This document shows, piece by piece, positions 41,640 through 52,979 of a DNA stretch of 64,000 nucleotides (its first letter is position 1; the number at the start of each line of letters is the position of its first letter). The notes under the pieces are model-generated. The model did no database searches. It had not been told where the DNA came from and worked only from the letters and a program-made list of their open reading frames with translations. Both the position numbers and the translations under genes were made by a program. Source of the stretch: Mimachlamys varia (Eukaryota; Mollusca; Bivalvia; Pectinida; Pectinidae); assembly GCA_947623455.1 (NCBI GenBank), contig OX392538.1, forward strand, positions 33,355,001-33,419,000, in the 5' to 3' direction.

Positions 41640-42190
41640 AAATGGAATGACAGTTCTCCGTCCCAAATTAACTTATCGCCCGTTTCCATATTGATTGGAA
41701 GAATTTATATCAAAGTTCTGAAGCTTCCAAGGTCAAAGGGCTAACGTTCAGAGGACAAGATGTTGTGAAGTACGGTAAAGAGAAACGGAAAATTCTGAAC
41801 ATGTATTGACAGTAAATTGATATGTCAAATGTTGACGAAATAAAAGAAATAAAAGTCTCTGTCCCAAATTAATTTATTGTAAGAATCTATACATGTATCA
41901 AAGTTCTGAAGCACCCAAGGTCAAAAGGCTAACGTTCAGAACACAAGCTGTGGTAGAGTAAGGTAAAGAGAAATTGAAAATTCCGATTACCACCAATAGT
42001 ATGGACAATGAATTGATATGCCAAATATTAGTGAATTTAATAAAATGACAGCTTTTCGTCCTAATTTAACTCACCGTCCGTGTCTTTATTTATTTTAAGA
42101 ATTTATATCAAAGTTCTGAAGCACCCAAGGTTGACAGGCTAACGTTCATAACACAGGATTGGTAAAGTAAGGTATTTAAAAAGTTACAAA
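41640..42190 (+). repeat. Diverged tandem repeat, three copies of about 200 bp
   Basis: Each unit contains GTCCCAAATTAA or a variant, ATCAAAGTTCTGAAGC, CCAAGGT and GGCTAACGTTCA, at about 41640, 41855 and 42050. Copies are strongly diverged, so the array is old. Confidence 0.75.
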
Positions 42191-42289
42191 TGTACGATAG
42201 AGCGACGTAGAACAATTGGACCTCTTGTTTTACGACCTATTAATAGCGAAGGTAGTCGTCAGTGATGAGATCATAAAAAATTGTTGGTT

Positions 42290-42535
42290 GGTTAATTGTT
42301 TTAAAGTCCTATTAACAGCCAAGGTCAAGGACGGCCTCCCGGTGTATGCGATGTGGGTGCGTGTGGTGGGAGCGTGTATATTTGGGAGTCTGAGGTATGT
42401 TCGTGTAAGCATTCTTGCGATAGTCCGGATCATTTGCCGATTTAAATTGCTACCACACTGAAATATACTGCCGAAGGCCCCCAGCAGAACACCCCACCCG
42501 GTCACATTATACTGACAACGGGCGAACAATTCGTT
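42290..42535 (+). repeat. Dispersed repeat family I, best copy
   Basis: GTTGGTTAATTGTTTTAAAG, TCCTATTAACAGCCAAGGTC, GGACGGCCTCCCGGTGTATG, GATTTAAATTGCTACCACAC, TGCCGAAGGCCCCCAGCAGA, CCCGGTCACATTATACTGAC, GGGCGAAC. It probably continues to about 42600 (GCTGAACGCCAAGCAGGGAG, GACTACCATT). The CCCGGTCACATTATACTGAC block is the core of the downstream satellite. Confidence 0.75.
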
Positions 42536-42609
42536 CCACTCCCATAATGCTGAACGCCAAGCAGGGAGTAGTGACTACCATTGATAGACTCGGGTAGATC
42601 TTTGCTCAA

Positions 42610-43540
42610 GACCAAATATATCAAAGATTGCCGAACTCACTCTATGGCCGTACTTGCCCCGTTCCACCATCTTACATTGTTTGTTGGGAGACAAATCAAA
42701 AAGTTGAGAAGTAAACATACAGGCGTATACTGTAGGACACGCTGATCACTTTAAGACCATAAATGCTAGCATCCCAAAAAGCCCATCCTAGCTGTATCGA
42801 TCCGTTTGATTGTAATGTCATTTGTCGTATACAGATAAAAATACTATAACGGCGACAAATCACATTTTGTTTTATGTTGATTTGGCGGATCAGTAGATAA
42901 TGACAAAGGCACTTCTTCGCTCCCTATGCTTATGACAGTATTGAAGTGGTGTCATAACACAGATTGATGTCCTCTGCGCATGCCCGACAATTCATGGACT
43001 TATTCCCGACCGTTCTGTAACAGAATACCATATTAAAGTGATAAATAGAATGATTTTTTTTAGGAGATATTTTTCAATGGTAGATATTTATCGTTCGCTC
43101 TTGGGAGCATCATCCCGTCATTTAAATACATCCTGCAGTTCTTCCAATCAGAATATTTTTGGTATCTTTCATGAAATTACTTTCGAGTTCCATTCATTCG
43201 AAGCATGATGGTCTAGTGGTAGAATACTGGGCTCGTGACCTTGGTTTCATTGAGAAATATTCTGCAATTTTATAGGTAACATGTATACAATCAGATACAA
43301 ATCTGAGGAGTTCGCAGGAGCTGCCTTATCAGGCGCTCACTACTAGTCCTATGCCACTTGACTAACATCTCCCTATGTGTGTATTCATGCGTGTTTGCTG
43401 GAGATGTATTGTGTTATGTTGGTAGTGGAACAGTGCCTCCAACAGCATCTTTTACAGTTCCGACTCGCTTGATACAGCAATACAGATACCGCAACTCCCC
43501 GACGAGTGTTATGTCACAAAACAACAACACAACACAAATA
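42610..43540. other. Intergenic stretch, possible SINE-head fragment near 43205
   Basis: ATGGTCTAGTGGTAGAATAC (43208) looks like a tRNA A-box region, but no B box follows. Nothing else is recognised. Confidence 0.4.
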
Positions 43541-43546
43541 TATCAA

Positions 43547-43905
43547 CGTCATCGTCATATCTGACAGATAATGACGTCATAATATCACCCACAAACCAAA
43601 ATAAGACCAAAGCAAAAGTTTGCACCTTAACGAAAACAATTATAACAGCAGCAAAAGTGAATTTACAAAATAAACAAGGGCGAATCCCAGTGAAACATGA
43701 TTAATCGAAGAGACACCAATTGTTATAATAACTACAAATGTAACAAATGCATTCGTCATTGTATTATCACATGTTTACATACCGTAATAGGAGTCAATAT
43801 TGATCTTCTTTAGGATGTTCATCTCACTGTACTTCTCACACACAGCATGACATTAACAGCTACGTGGGCTACTGACGTAGACACAAACACCCACGGTCTA
43901 CAGGA
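43547..43905 (+). repeat. Diverged relative of part of the 6.1-kb tandem unit
   Basis: About 360 bp (CAACGTCATCGTCATATCTG to ACACCCACGGTCTACAG) align with 50357-50710 and its copies at +6101 and +12202, with many substitutions. It is either a remnant of an older unit or an independent dispersed repeat. Confidence 0.7.
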
Positions 43906-44094
43906 AAATTGTAAAAAAGCGATGAGGACGAGAGGCAAATAATGTGACGACGTTATTGGGACGAAATCTCACTTGAAATCGAGAGTTCGGCTTGGTTTTA
44001 TTTTGTTAACGATGTATTAATAATTGAGGTAATTTTAAAACGTATCTACATGTGAATTGAGTTTAACGTACAGGTGTGTACATATAGTGTGCCG

Positions 44095-46205
44095 GAGAAA
44101 GGATATGTCAGCACAGCATCCTGCTCAGCCACACTATACTGACAAGTTGACACTTGACCAAGGTGGTCCAGTCAACAATGCATCATGCCCGGTCACATTT
44201 TACTGACAAGTTGACAAGTGGCCCGGTTGGTCCAGTCAACACATCATCCTGCCCGGTCACATTATACTGACAAGTTGACAAGTGGCCCTGGTGGCCCAGT
44301 CAACACAGCATCCTGCCCGGTCACATTATACTGACAAGTGGCCCTGGTGGCCCAGTCAACACAGCATCCTGCCCGGTCACATTATACTGACAAGTTGACA
44401 CCTGGCCCTGGTGGTCCAGTCAACAATGCATCATGCCCGGTCACATTTTACTGACAAGTTGACAAGTGGCCCGGTTGGTCCAGTCAACACATCATCCTGC
44501 CCGGTCACATTATACTGACAAGTTGACACCTGGCCCTGGTGGTCCAGTCAACAATGCATCATGCCCGGTCACATTTTACTGACAAGTTGACAAGTGGCCC
44601 GGTTGGCCCAGTCAACACATCATCCTGCCCGGTCACATTATACTGACAAGTTGACAAGTGGCCCTGGTGGCCCAGTCAACACAGCATCCTGCCCGGTCAC
44701 ATTATACTGACAAGTGGCCCTGGTGGCCCAGTCAACACAGCATCCTACCCGGTCACATTATACTGACAAGTTGACACCTGGCCCTGGTGGTCCAGTCAAC
44801 ACAGCATCCTGCCCGGTCACATTATACTGACAAGTTGACAAGTGGCCCGGTTGGTCCAGTCAACACATCATCCTGCCCGGTCACATTATACTGACAAGTT
44901 GACACCTGGCCCTGGTGGCCCAGTCAACACAGCATCCTGCCCGGTCACATTTTACTGACAAGTTGACAAATGGCCCAGTCAACACAGCATCCTGCCCGGT
45001 CACATTTTACTGACAAGTTGACAAGTGGCCCTGGTGGTCCAGTCAACAATGCATCCTGCCCGGTCACATTATACTGACAAGTTGACAAGTGGCCCAGTCA
45101 ACACAGCATCCTGCCCGGTCACATTATACTGACAAGTTGACAAGTGGCCCTGGTGGTCCAGTCAACACAGCATCATGCCCAGTCACATTATACTGACAAG
45201 TTGACAAGTGGCCCTGGTGGTCCAGTCAACACAACATCCTGCCCGGTCACATTATACTGACAAGTTGACAAGTGGCCCTGGTGGTCCAGTCAACACAGCA
45301 TCATGCCCAGTCACATTATACTGACAAGTTGACAAGTGGCCCTGGTGGTCCAGTCAACACAACATCCTGCCCGGTCACATTATACTGACAAGTTGACAAG
45401 TGGCCCTGGTGGTCCAGTCAACACAGCATCCTGCCCGGTCACATTATACTGACAAGTTGACAAGTGGCCCTGGTGGCCCAGTCAACACAGCATCCTGCCC
45501 GGTCACATTTTGCTGACAAGTTGACAACCGGCCCTGGTGGTCCAGTCAGAACAGCATCATGCCCGGTCACATTTTACTGACAAGTTGACAAGTGGCCCTG
45601 GTGGTCCAGTCAACACAGCATCATGCCCAGTCACATTATACTGACAAGTTGACAAGTGGCCCTGGTGGTCCAGTCAACACAACATCCTGCCCGGTCACAT
45701 TATACTGACAAGTTGACAAGTGGCCCTGGTGGTCCAGTCAACACAGCATCATGCCCAGTCACATTATACTGACAAGTTGACAAGTGGCCCTGGTGGTCCA
45801 GTCAACACAACATCCTGCCCGGTCACATTATACTGACAAGTTGACAAGTGGCCCTGGTGGTCCAGTCAACACAACATCCTGCCCGGTCACATTATACTGA
45901 CAAGTTGACAAGTGGCCCTGGTGGCCCAGTCAACACAGCATCCTGCCCGGTCACATTTTGCTGACAAGTTGACAACCGGCCCTGGTGGTCCAGTCAGAAC
46001 AGCATCATGCCCGGTCACATTTTACTGACAAGTTGACAAATGGCCCAGTCAACACAGCATCCTGCCCGGTCACATTATACTGACAAGTTGACAAGTGGCC
46101 CTGGTGGTCCAGTCAACACAGCATCCTGCCCGGTCACATTATACTGACAAGTTGACAAGTGGCCCTGGTGGTCCAGTCAACACAGCATCCTGCCCGGTCA
46201 CATTT
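44095..46205 (+). repeat. Satellite array of about 64-bp units
   Basis: Roughly 30-35 units of the form CCCGGTCACATTATACTGAC, AAGTTGACAAGTGGCCCTGG, TGGTCCAGTCAACACAGCAT, CCTG. Some units lack AAGTTGAC or the GGCCCTGGTGG part, giving shorter periods. Variant units (CACATCATCCTG, CAATGCATCATG) recur in blocks, so there is higher-order structure. Each unit can form a hairpin GTTGAC...GTCAAC. Confidence 0.93.
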
Positions 46206-46770
46206 GCCATTAACCTGAATGCTGTTTCAAAAAAAATGTGTATGTCCCGACATGGTGACAAAATTCACTAACTGCCTAACCTTGATTTAAAATATAAGAG
46301 ACAACATATATCACACAAGGAAAATAATGTAATACCACTCAATGAGATCAAAATGGCGAGAAAAAACAAACCCATAATGTTCATTGATCTGTATCTCTCG
46401 AATTCTTACAGGCGCGTAGCTGCCAGTACGCAGGTGAATCCACCAATTTTAAAAAAAGTTGTATTGACATGAAGTCATATGCACCTTTATAAATAGTAGA
46501 ACCATATAGTGTCACTGGCACATAGCAGGAACAGAAATGAAAATTAAAAAATATGAAACAAATCTTCTGTTGTGCTGAAGCGTCGAACCCTACGGTCGAA
46601 CGCAACGGTATACGATAACTCTATACAACCGGTTCAACATGGCGCAGAAGAATATCAAACTTTTTTTTTTGCGCCGAAGTTCAAACAAAATGTCGATCAT
46701 TATGACAACTACCCGCCTCTTTAGATTTGCTATGTTGCATTGTTACAGACAATACTCTCGTTATTTTTTT
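46206..46770. other. Spacer between satellite and tandem array, nothing recognised
   Basis: No gene was seen. Confidence 0.45.
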
Positions 46771-46777
46771 TTTAATA

Positions 46778-46880
46778 TACAAAAGACACTCGATCGCTAA
46801 ACCTCGTGTCTATTGTAACTTTTAAAAATGATGATTAACTCGAGTGAAATAAATTCCATATCCAACAACCACTCGCGGTA
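46778..46880 (+). mobile_element. Foldback family C fragment at the array edge
   Basis: AAAAGACACTCGATCGCTAA, CGTGTCTATTGTAACTTTTA, GAGTGAAATAAATTCCATAT, CCAACAACCACTCGCGGTAT match the foldback of family C. Its end coincides with the start of the first 6.1-kb unit. Confidence 0.65.
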
Positions 46881-47891
46881 TAACCTCTATTTATATAGTC
46901 GTCCATCTTTCATGAAAAAACCCACTCTCATAATTAGAGATCGAAGATGTTGTACTTTAGTTTAAGGTAGGGTAGTGCGCATTAGTGGAAAATAAAATGA
47001 ATTGGTAGATGAAACATATTTGAGGAGGGGATGTCCGATATTGATAAAAATGATCGTTCGAGGTTTTTCAAAATCCGCATCCCTGTAACTCGACTAAGGT
47101 TCATCATTGAAGTCAGAACTAGCACACTTTCATCTGAGATTGTAATAGATAATGTTACAATTCTGTTCTTATATACGTATTTGTTATACTTTACTGTTAA
47201 TTGTTCCAAGGACGAAACAATTTCGAGTCAATCCTTAAAACAAACTGATAAAGACACATAACGTGTTTACCGATGTAGCGATAATTTATGTCTATCAGTT
47301 ACGTATATCTATTACGTACATTGTATATACAGAAAAAAATGATGCAATGAGAAAACGTATGTTGTAAACTATTATCAGAGCGTTGCTAGGAGATATAGGG
47401 TTTTCAGCATATGTTTTTCACAACATCATCAAGGTTATATAGTTGACGTCCATATAGCCTAGTTTAACTTAAAATGTTCTGACCTCAATTGTTCCAAGAT
47501 GCGTCAGCTTCGTAAAGCTGTTAATTGAAATTTAAAAAGCGGTGTAGCAATACTGAAGCACATTGGACTAAAAATGATGAAATTAGCTAATATATAAAAA
47601 TGTGTTTTGATTCAAATTTCTAAACGTGAATTTTATTAACTTTAAGGTTATAAAGCTAACAGAGACTCACATTTCGAACCCATGAAATGCATTTATATCT
47701 TTGCTGCAATGTAAGATAACGGTAGATAACTTTGCTATGTTTATTGTACATATGTAAATTGTACAAAATCCCTTACCACATATTTCTTTTTTAGATTACA
47801 ATCTATCAACAAATAACAGATATTTGATAAACTCCTTCGGTCGTTCACTCGTCATTTATTTGTTTGTGATTATATATAAAATAAAGAGTAA

Positions 47892-48090
47892 TTCCTGAAT
47901 CCTCCAATACATGATAATATCACTTCCCAATTCTTCATAATATCATCCCTGAAATCCTGATAATATTATCCCTCGATTCCTGATAATATCATTCCCCAAT
48001 TCCTGGTAATATCATCACTCAATTCCTGATAATATCATCCCTCAATTCCTGATGATATCATTCCTCAATTCCTGATAATATCATTTCCTG
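47892..48090 (+). repeat. 23-bp minisatellite inside the tandem unit
   Basis: Eight or nine imperfect copies of AATTCCTGATAATATCATCC-CTC. It is repeated at 53993-54191 and 60094-60292. Confidence 0.92.
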
Positions 48091-48159
48091 ATCGGACATT
48101 GCACCCTGAGATGTGGGTTAAAAATGTCACGTTTTTTTAATGCATTGATTTAAATTCAG

Positions 48160-48265
48160 TATGAATGCAAGTTGGACAAAGGAAAATTCAATAAAGCGCT
48201 TATCGCTTCATATTTGATTTGCCTTTGTCCAGTTGAAATTCATATTGCCTATAAATGCCAACTAA
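48160..48265. repeat. Foldback family H inside the tandem unit
   Basis: ATGAATGCAAGTTGGACAAA and TTTGTCCAGTTGAAATTCAT face each other around a GCGCTTATCGCTTC centre. Repeated at +6101 and +12202. Related to 28811-28925. Confidence 0.65.
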
Positions 48266-51097
48266 AACAGTTTTTCATATTACATTGACACGAGTGTAAG
48301 ATTCTATTTATCATATAACTTATATTTATTGGCCAAAACTCTCAAATTCATTCTCTATTTATATAAGGAAGGCAAATTTTTACTTTGATGGTAAGATTTT
48401 CACTACCGAGACAATTATATGTTATTACACGTGTGTAATACCATATTTATGACATGGCCATATGACATAACTGAACGGGTCAGTTATGTGATAAATACGG
48501 TTTATTATACAACCAAGGTTTGTCGGAAGGTTTTTACCAGACACAGATATACTTGTTGTACATGCAGATCTCTATTATACCAAACATGTTTTCATTACTA
48601 GTTTATCTTCTTTATAATATACATTATTGTATATTTCAATGGTCAAGATCACCGTAAGTCTCATATAATTCTATTAGTGGCCTCCTTTATACAAATATAA
48701 ATATTTGATATGCTGTACTGAATGTTTGTTGTATGGCGAGCGAGACTAAATAATGTTTATTACGCAAGGGACATAACTCTATTATCCTTGTAGCCAAGAG
48801 CCTGTTTGAGACTCAAAATATTTAGGATAGCGATAGAAACATAAAATAAAATTTGAAAGCGATGACATTTTTCAACTCGTCCTATTGCTGTACTACACAT
48901 TTTCCGAAAGTGATCATGAAGACAAGGGCTTATTTAAAACTGACCTTTCATGGTAGCTGTCGTCAGCAGAAAATGAGCCGGGGATATTTCTTCGTATTCT
49001 CCAAGCACTTAAAATGTTGGCAAGGATGGTTTTGGTGTTTTTGTAGGTGGATCCATAAAAGTCATATTCACGATCGAGCGATATATATATTTTTTTTATC
49101 TCACGCCTTATGTACAGTTGTTTTATGACAGCTGTATGTCTCACTATTCACAGTATAAAACCTACGTGCGCATCCCCAGTCCTGTACCCATATAATTTTA
49201 ATGGACCCATTGAATTTCTGGAAATGGTTAAATTTAGGATTGTGGGACCCATTGTATTTGGCTATACGAATGAAAAGGACACATGAAAAAAAAATAAAAA
49301 AGTGCGATTGAGACTGATATTTAGAATTAGCTAACCCCCACTCCAGGTATATGTCTCTAATGAAACTGGGCACTACGTAGTATTCTAAATGAAACCAGTT
49401 CCTGATCGGGATCTTTGCAGGTGCATAATTATGATATTGCAGAATATCATTTTATAGTTGAAAATGAGTCGGTGTTGTCTTTTTTCGTGTGTAAATATTT
49501 TATTGTCCGTTTGCCGCTTTAAATTTGCACCAAAAAGCAAAAATGATAAATTGTTAAACGTTAGATACACTCTGTACGAACGTATTTTTTCGATAAATCT
49601 CACTTTAATTGGCATTATGTATTTTGAACTCATTAAGTACGGTTATAATCATCGAAAATGATATTCCTTGAATCTTGTTATGTCATGCTCACGTGAATGT
49701 TTTTTTTAATTACGATGGTTCAAGTCATTCGAGGCGTGAACAGAAGCGTCAAAATGAGATTGACTAATTGCGGTCGTAGTCCTATAAAATGGATAATTTC
49801 TTCTACTAGAGGTTTCTTGGAAGGATCCTGTAGATATTTTACTTAATTATACGAAAGAAAGAAAACCAAATACCACAAAGACAGAAACCAATCTTTTATT
49901 CATAAACGATTAACTGAAAAAAAAGATTGATGAATGTTCACGAGTCTACTTGCATCACATACATGTATATATTATAACGTACCATGCACGACGATGGAAC
50001 AACATAGGTTAAAGGTGAAATACACTGTACCAGGATCTGACGTTTTTACAATATCGCTTCTAATAACAACTGTAAACATATATATAACATTATACACATT
50101 AATTTCAATTCTAACAGGGTAAGTTTTAAAAAATCTGATCAATGGATTTGATTTTGGAAATCACTGGAATAGGAATTATACGCTAATAAATACATAATTA
50201 CATATGTTCTATTATTATATGTAATTATATATGCATTTACCTAACAGCAGACATTTTGAGAAGTTTGATTTGCTAGTTACCTCCCTTTGCATACACTGAC
50301 CTAAAATAATTCTGTATTCAGACGAATTATTTTCCAATTCTCCACAAGACTCGCAACGTCATCGTCATATCTGACACATAATGACGTCACAATATAACCC
50401 ACAAACCGAAATAAGACCAAAACAAAAGTTGCACTTAACGAACACAATTAAAACACCAACAAACGTGAAATAAAATAATAAAGGACGAATCCCAATGAAA
50501 CATGATTAATCGAAGAGAAGCCAATTGTTGTAATAAGTACAACTGTAACAAATGCATTCATCATTGTATTATCGCATGTTTACATAGCGTAATAGGACTT
50601 AATATATTGATCTTCTTTAGGATGTTCCTATCACTGTACTTCTCACACACAGCATGACATTTACAGCTACGTGGGCTTCTGACGTAGACACAAACATACA
50701 CGGTCTACAGTAAAATTGAAGCAAGTAAATCCTTTCGGACTCACACAACTAAATCAGCCTATCACGAAGTGTTTCATACGTTTGTAGTCCCTACCCCGAA
50801 AAGATGTTTTGGCTAAGTACAGTGATTCTGAAAATCTGAATAGGTAGTTGTTGACATATTCTGCATTGAATGAAATCTATAGACACTTAACTTTACAAAA
50901 GTGTATACTTTTGGTAGATTTTGATATGTGATGGCGGATTGATATGGGGGTCAAAAGTCAGACGGTGTTCCCGTCCCATTTTACTGGTTTGACATGTAAA
51001 TTTCCAGTTGTCCGAAGCAGACGCCCGTAGCGAGCTAAAATGCCACGAAACTCCTGATAAAATGTCTTTTTAAGTCTTTGCCATGTATGTATCTGTG

Positions 51098-52094
51098 AAT
51101 CCATGCAGTTGTCACTAGTGTTGAACTTCAAATATTAAAGTTATTAGCTCTAAAGCTTAGTAATAACATTTATGTATACTCCACGTACAGACAACAAAAA
51201 AAAATCATTATGAATTGAAAATGGCCACCATAAGGTGACAAGTTTATTACAACATATAGATAAATATATAAGTATTATCAATACATATATAAGTATGATA
51301 AGAAGTATACTATTTATACCATCTCATACTTAATATAAAGGTGGGGGTTCGGTAGAACAACGCCGTTCATAGAACAATGCAAAACAACGTATAGACATAT
51401 AAATATCTTTCAATGACTACTGTATATAAAAATTGGGTGGGCAGAAAAGGGTGGGTTTTGATTTCTTGAAGTTTTAAAACTTGACAATAATTCTGTTTTC
51501 TTTGTATACAATATGGCGCCAGTGAGAAGTTTTTCTCTGAAGTAGGGTCTCCTGTTTAAGCCAATCAGAAGCCTTTATTTAAGGAGCCCAAAATAGATCA
51601 TGCCATAGCCAATCAAATTCAAGATTTAGTGGGGCGCTTAAGGGGTATGTCCAAAATAAATGGGAGGCTACATAAAGGGAAATCGCAACTTAGTTATTAA
51701 AAAAATAACAAAATATTACTGATAGTAAAACCAATTCTGTAGTGTCGTCACATAAAATTAGCTATACATATAGCTTGCATTTATGTATACTCCACGTACA
51801 GACAACAAAAAAAAATCATTATGAATTGAAAATGGCCACCATAAGGTGACAAGTTTATTACAACATATAGATAAATATATAAGTATTATCAATACATATA
51901 TAAGTATGATAAGAAGTATACTATTTATACCATCTCATACTTAATATAAAGGTGGGGGTTCGGTAGAACAACGCCACAAAGTTAAAAAATATCCGCAGGT
52001 GATTTTTTTAACTTCCCCACCAAATCCATGCAGTTGTCACTAGTGTTGAACTTCAAATATTAAAGTTATTAGCTCTAAAGCTTAGTAATAACAT
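51098..52094 (+). mobile_element. LTR-like nested direct repeats in the tandem unit
   Basis: The structure is A-B-C-B'-D-A'. B (51167-51364) and B' (51778-51975) are 198-bp direct repeats that look identical. C (51365-51777) is 413 bp and non-coding. A (51098-51169) and A' (52023-52094) are 72-bp outer direct repeats. D (51976-52022) is 47 bp. It resembles a miniature LTR element (TRIM-like), but there is no clear TG...CA terminus, primer site or polypurine tract. Slippage or template switching is an alternative. It recurs at 57199-58195, and in part from 63300. Confidence 0.6.
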
Positions 52095-52149
52095 ATACAT
52101 CTAGTAAATTATTTAGTTATTGCTCTGGCCACAAGTGCCTGTGACATGA

Positions 52150-52245
52150 CCCTCCGGACTTTTGATTGGTTGAGAAGTTGAACTTTGACCGGAAAGCACG
52201 TTGTTCAATGCCAAGACGTCGAAATTTGGCGGGAATGTATTATAC
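52150..52245 (-). mobile_element. Foldback family C body fragment in the tandem unit
   Basis: Plus-strand reading CCTCCGGACTTTTGATTGGT, TGAGAAGTTGAACTTTGACC and GAAATTTGGCGGGAATGTAT is the complement of the family C body at 14160-14280. Repeated at 58251-58346. Confidence 0.7.
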
Positions 52246-52321
52246 AATTATGAACTTTTTTCATGATATATATGTAACAAGTAAAGATGAAAGATAACAA
52301 ACGCGAATTGCAAGCTCTTGA

Positions 52322-52654
52322 AGGCCCAATATACGTAACTTTCGGCAAAACTTGAAACGAAAATCAAGCCTAATAACATTTTTTGTATTGATTTATTTAA
52401 GATTAAGTGATATCAACAATATTCAAGATTAATTCTTACGTGGTTACCGGCACAGCAGCAGTTGAAACTCGGTATTTGTAAACACGCGTCCATTGTGAAC
52501 AGTCTTCTAACTTCTAACTAAGTGGGCCCCAACTGAATTATTTTCAATTCTTTGGAGTTTTTGTCAAGCGTTTCTTGTCAGTTACCGCTCAGGTTTACTT
52601 CGTTTTAGGCTTAATTTTGCATGGTGATCAACTAGATTTTTCATAATTTTTCAG
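52322..52654 (+). mobile_element. MITE family D, copy 3, 3'-truncated, in the tandem unit
   Basis: AGGCCCAATATACGTAACTT to CATAATTTTTCAG, then lost. The left flank TTGA is one change from TTAA. A foldback hairpin sits exactly where the right end should continue. Repeated at 58423-58755. Confidence 0.75.
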
Positions 52655-52659
52655 ACTTT

Positions 52660-52782
52660 GTACTCTAATACTACAGGTAGACAGAGGGACGGGTAAGTTG
52701 TTGATCCATTTTAACATTCAATAAGGGGCGGAATGGGTAAACATCTTACCCGTCCCTCTGTCTACCTGTGATATTAGAGTAC
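52660..52782. mobile_element. Foldback hairpin with 38-bp arms in the tandem unit
   Basis: GTACTCTAATACTACAGGTA...ACGGGTAAG (52660-52697) and CTTACCCGTCCCTCTGTCTA...TTAGAGTAC (52745-52782) are inverted with one or two mismatches around a 47-bp loop. Repeated at 58761-58883. Confidence 0.8.
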
Positions 52783-52979
52783 ATTTGGACGAAATGTCGC
52801 GCTACGTTTTTGACAGCTGACTTCTCTAACTCGCCCTATTTTGGGTAGTGAGCTGATTTTAGCGGTCAGAACACCGACACTCGGCTATTGTACTCTTTGC
52901 TTGGCAAAGGAAACGGGCGTTTTCGAAAGCTCGTAAATTAAGTTTTCAATCCCTGTTTGTGTACAAAACAAACTCAGTA

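Larger units (their letters stand above)
46879..52979 (+). repeat. 6101-bp tandem unit, copy 1
   Basis: It is bounded by TATAAC-TCTATTTATATAGTC, which recurs at 52980 and 59081. The first 370 bp differ from copies 2 and 3 by many substitutions and a 1-bp indel. The remainder is nearly identical (one visible change is TATTTGGC versus TTTTTGGC near 49255). No recognisable gene is present. Open frames of 60-91 codons repeat only because the unit does. Confidence 0.95.

Noticed and set aside
43200..43260. tRNA-like start (ATGGTCTAGTGGTAGAAT)
   Set aside because: An A-box-like segment only, with no B box or T-arm in reach, so not called as a tRNA or SINE.
47892..48090. Regular repeats considered as a CRISPR-like array
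   Set aside because: The 23-bp units are contiguous and imperfect without distinct spacers, in clearly eukaryotic DNA. It is a minisatellite.
48853..49373. Overlapping open frames on both strands (for example 48914-49144 minus, 49101-49373 minus), repeated in all three units
   Set aside because: They recur only because the 6.1-kb unit is duplicated. No motif, no clear splice sites, and AT-driven composition. The identity between copies reflects recency, not selection.
51365..51777. TGGCGCCAGT taken as a retroviral-type primer binding site
   Set aside because: It lies about 155 bp from the nearest direct repeat instead of next to it, and no gag or pol frame is present.
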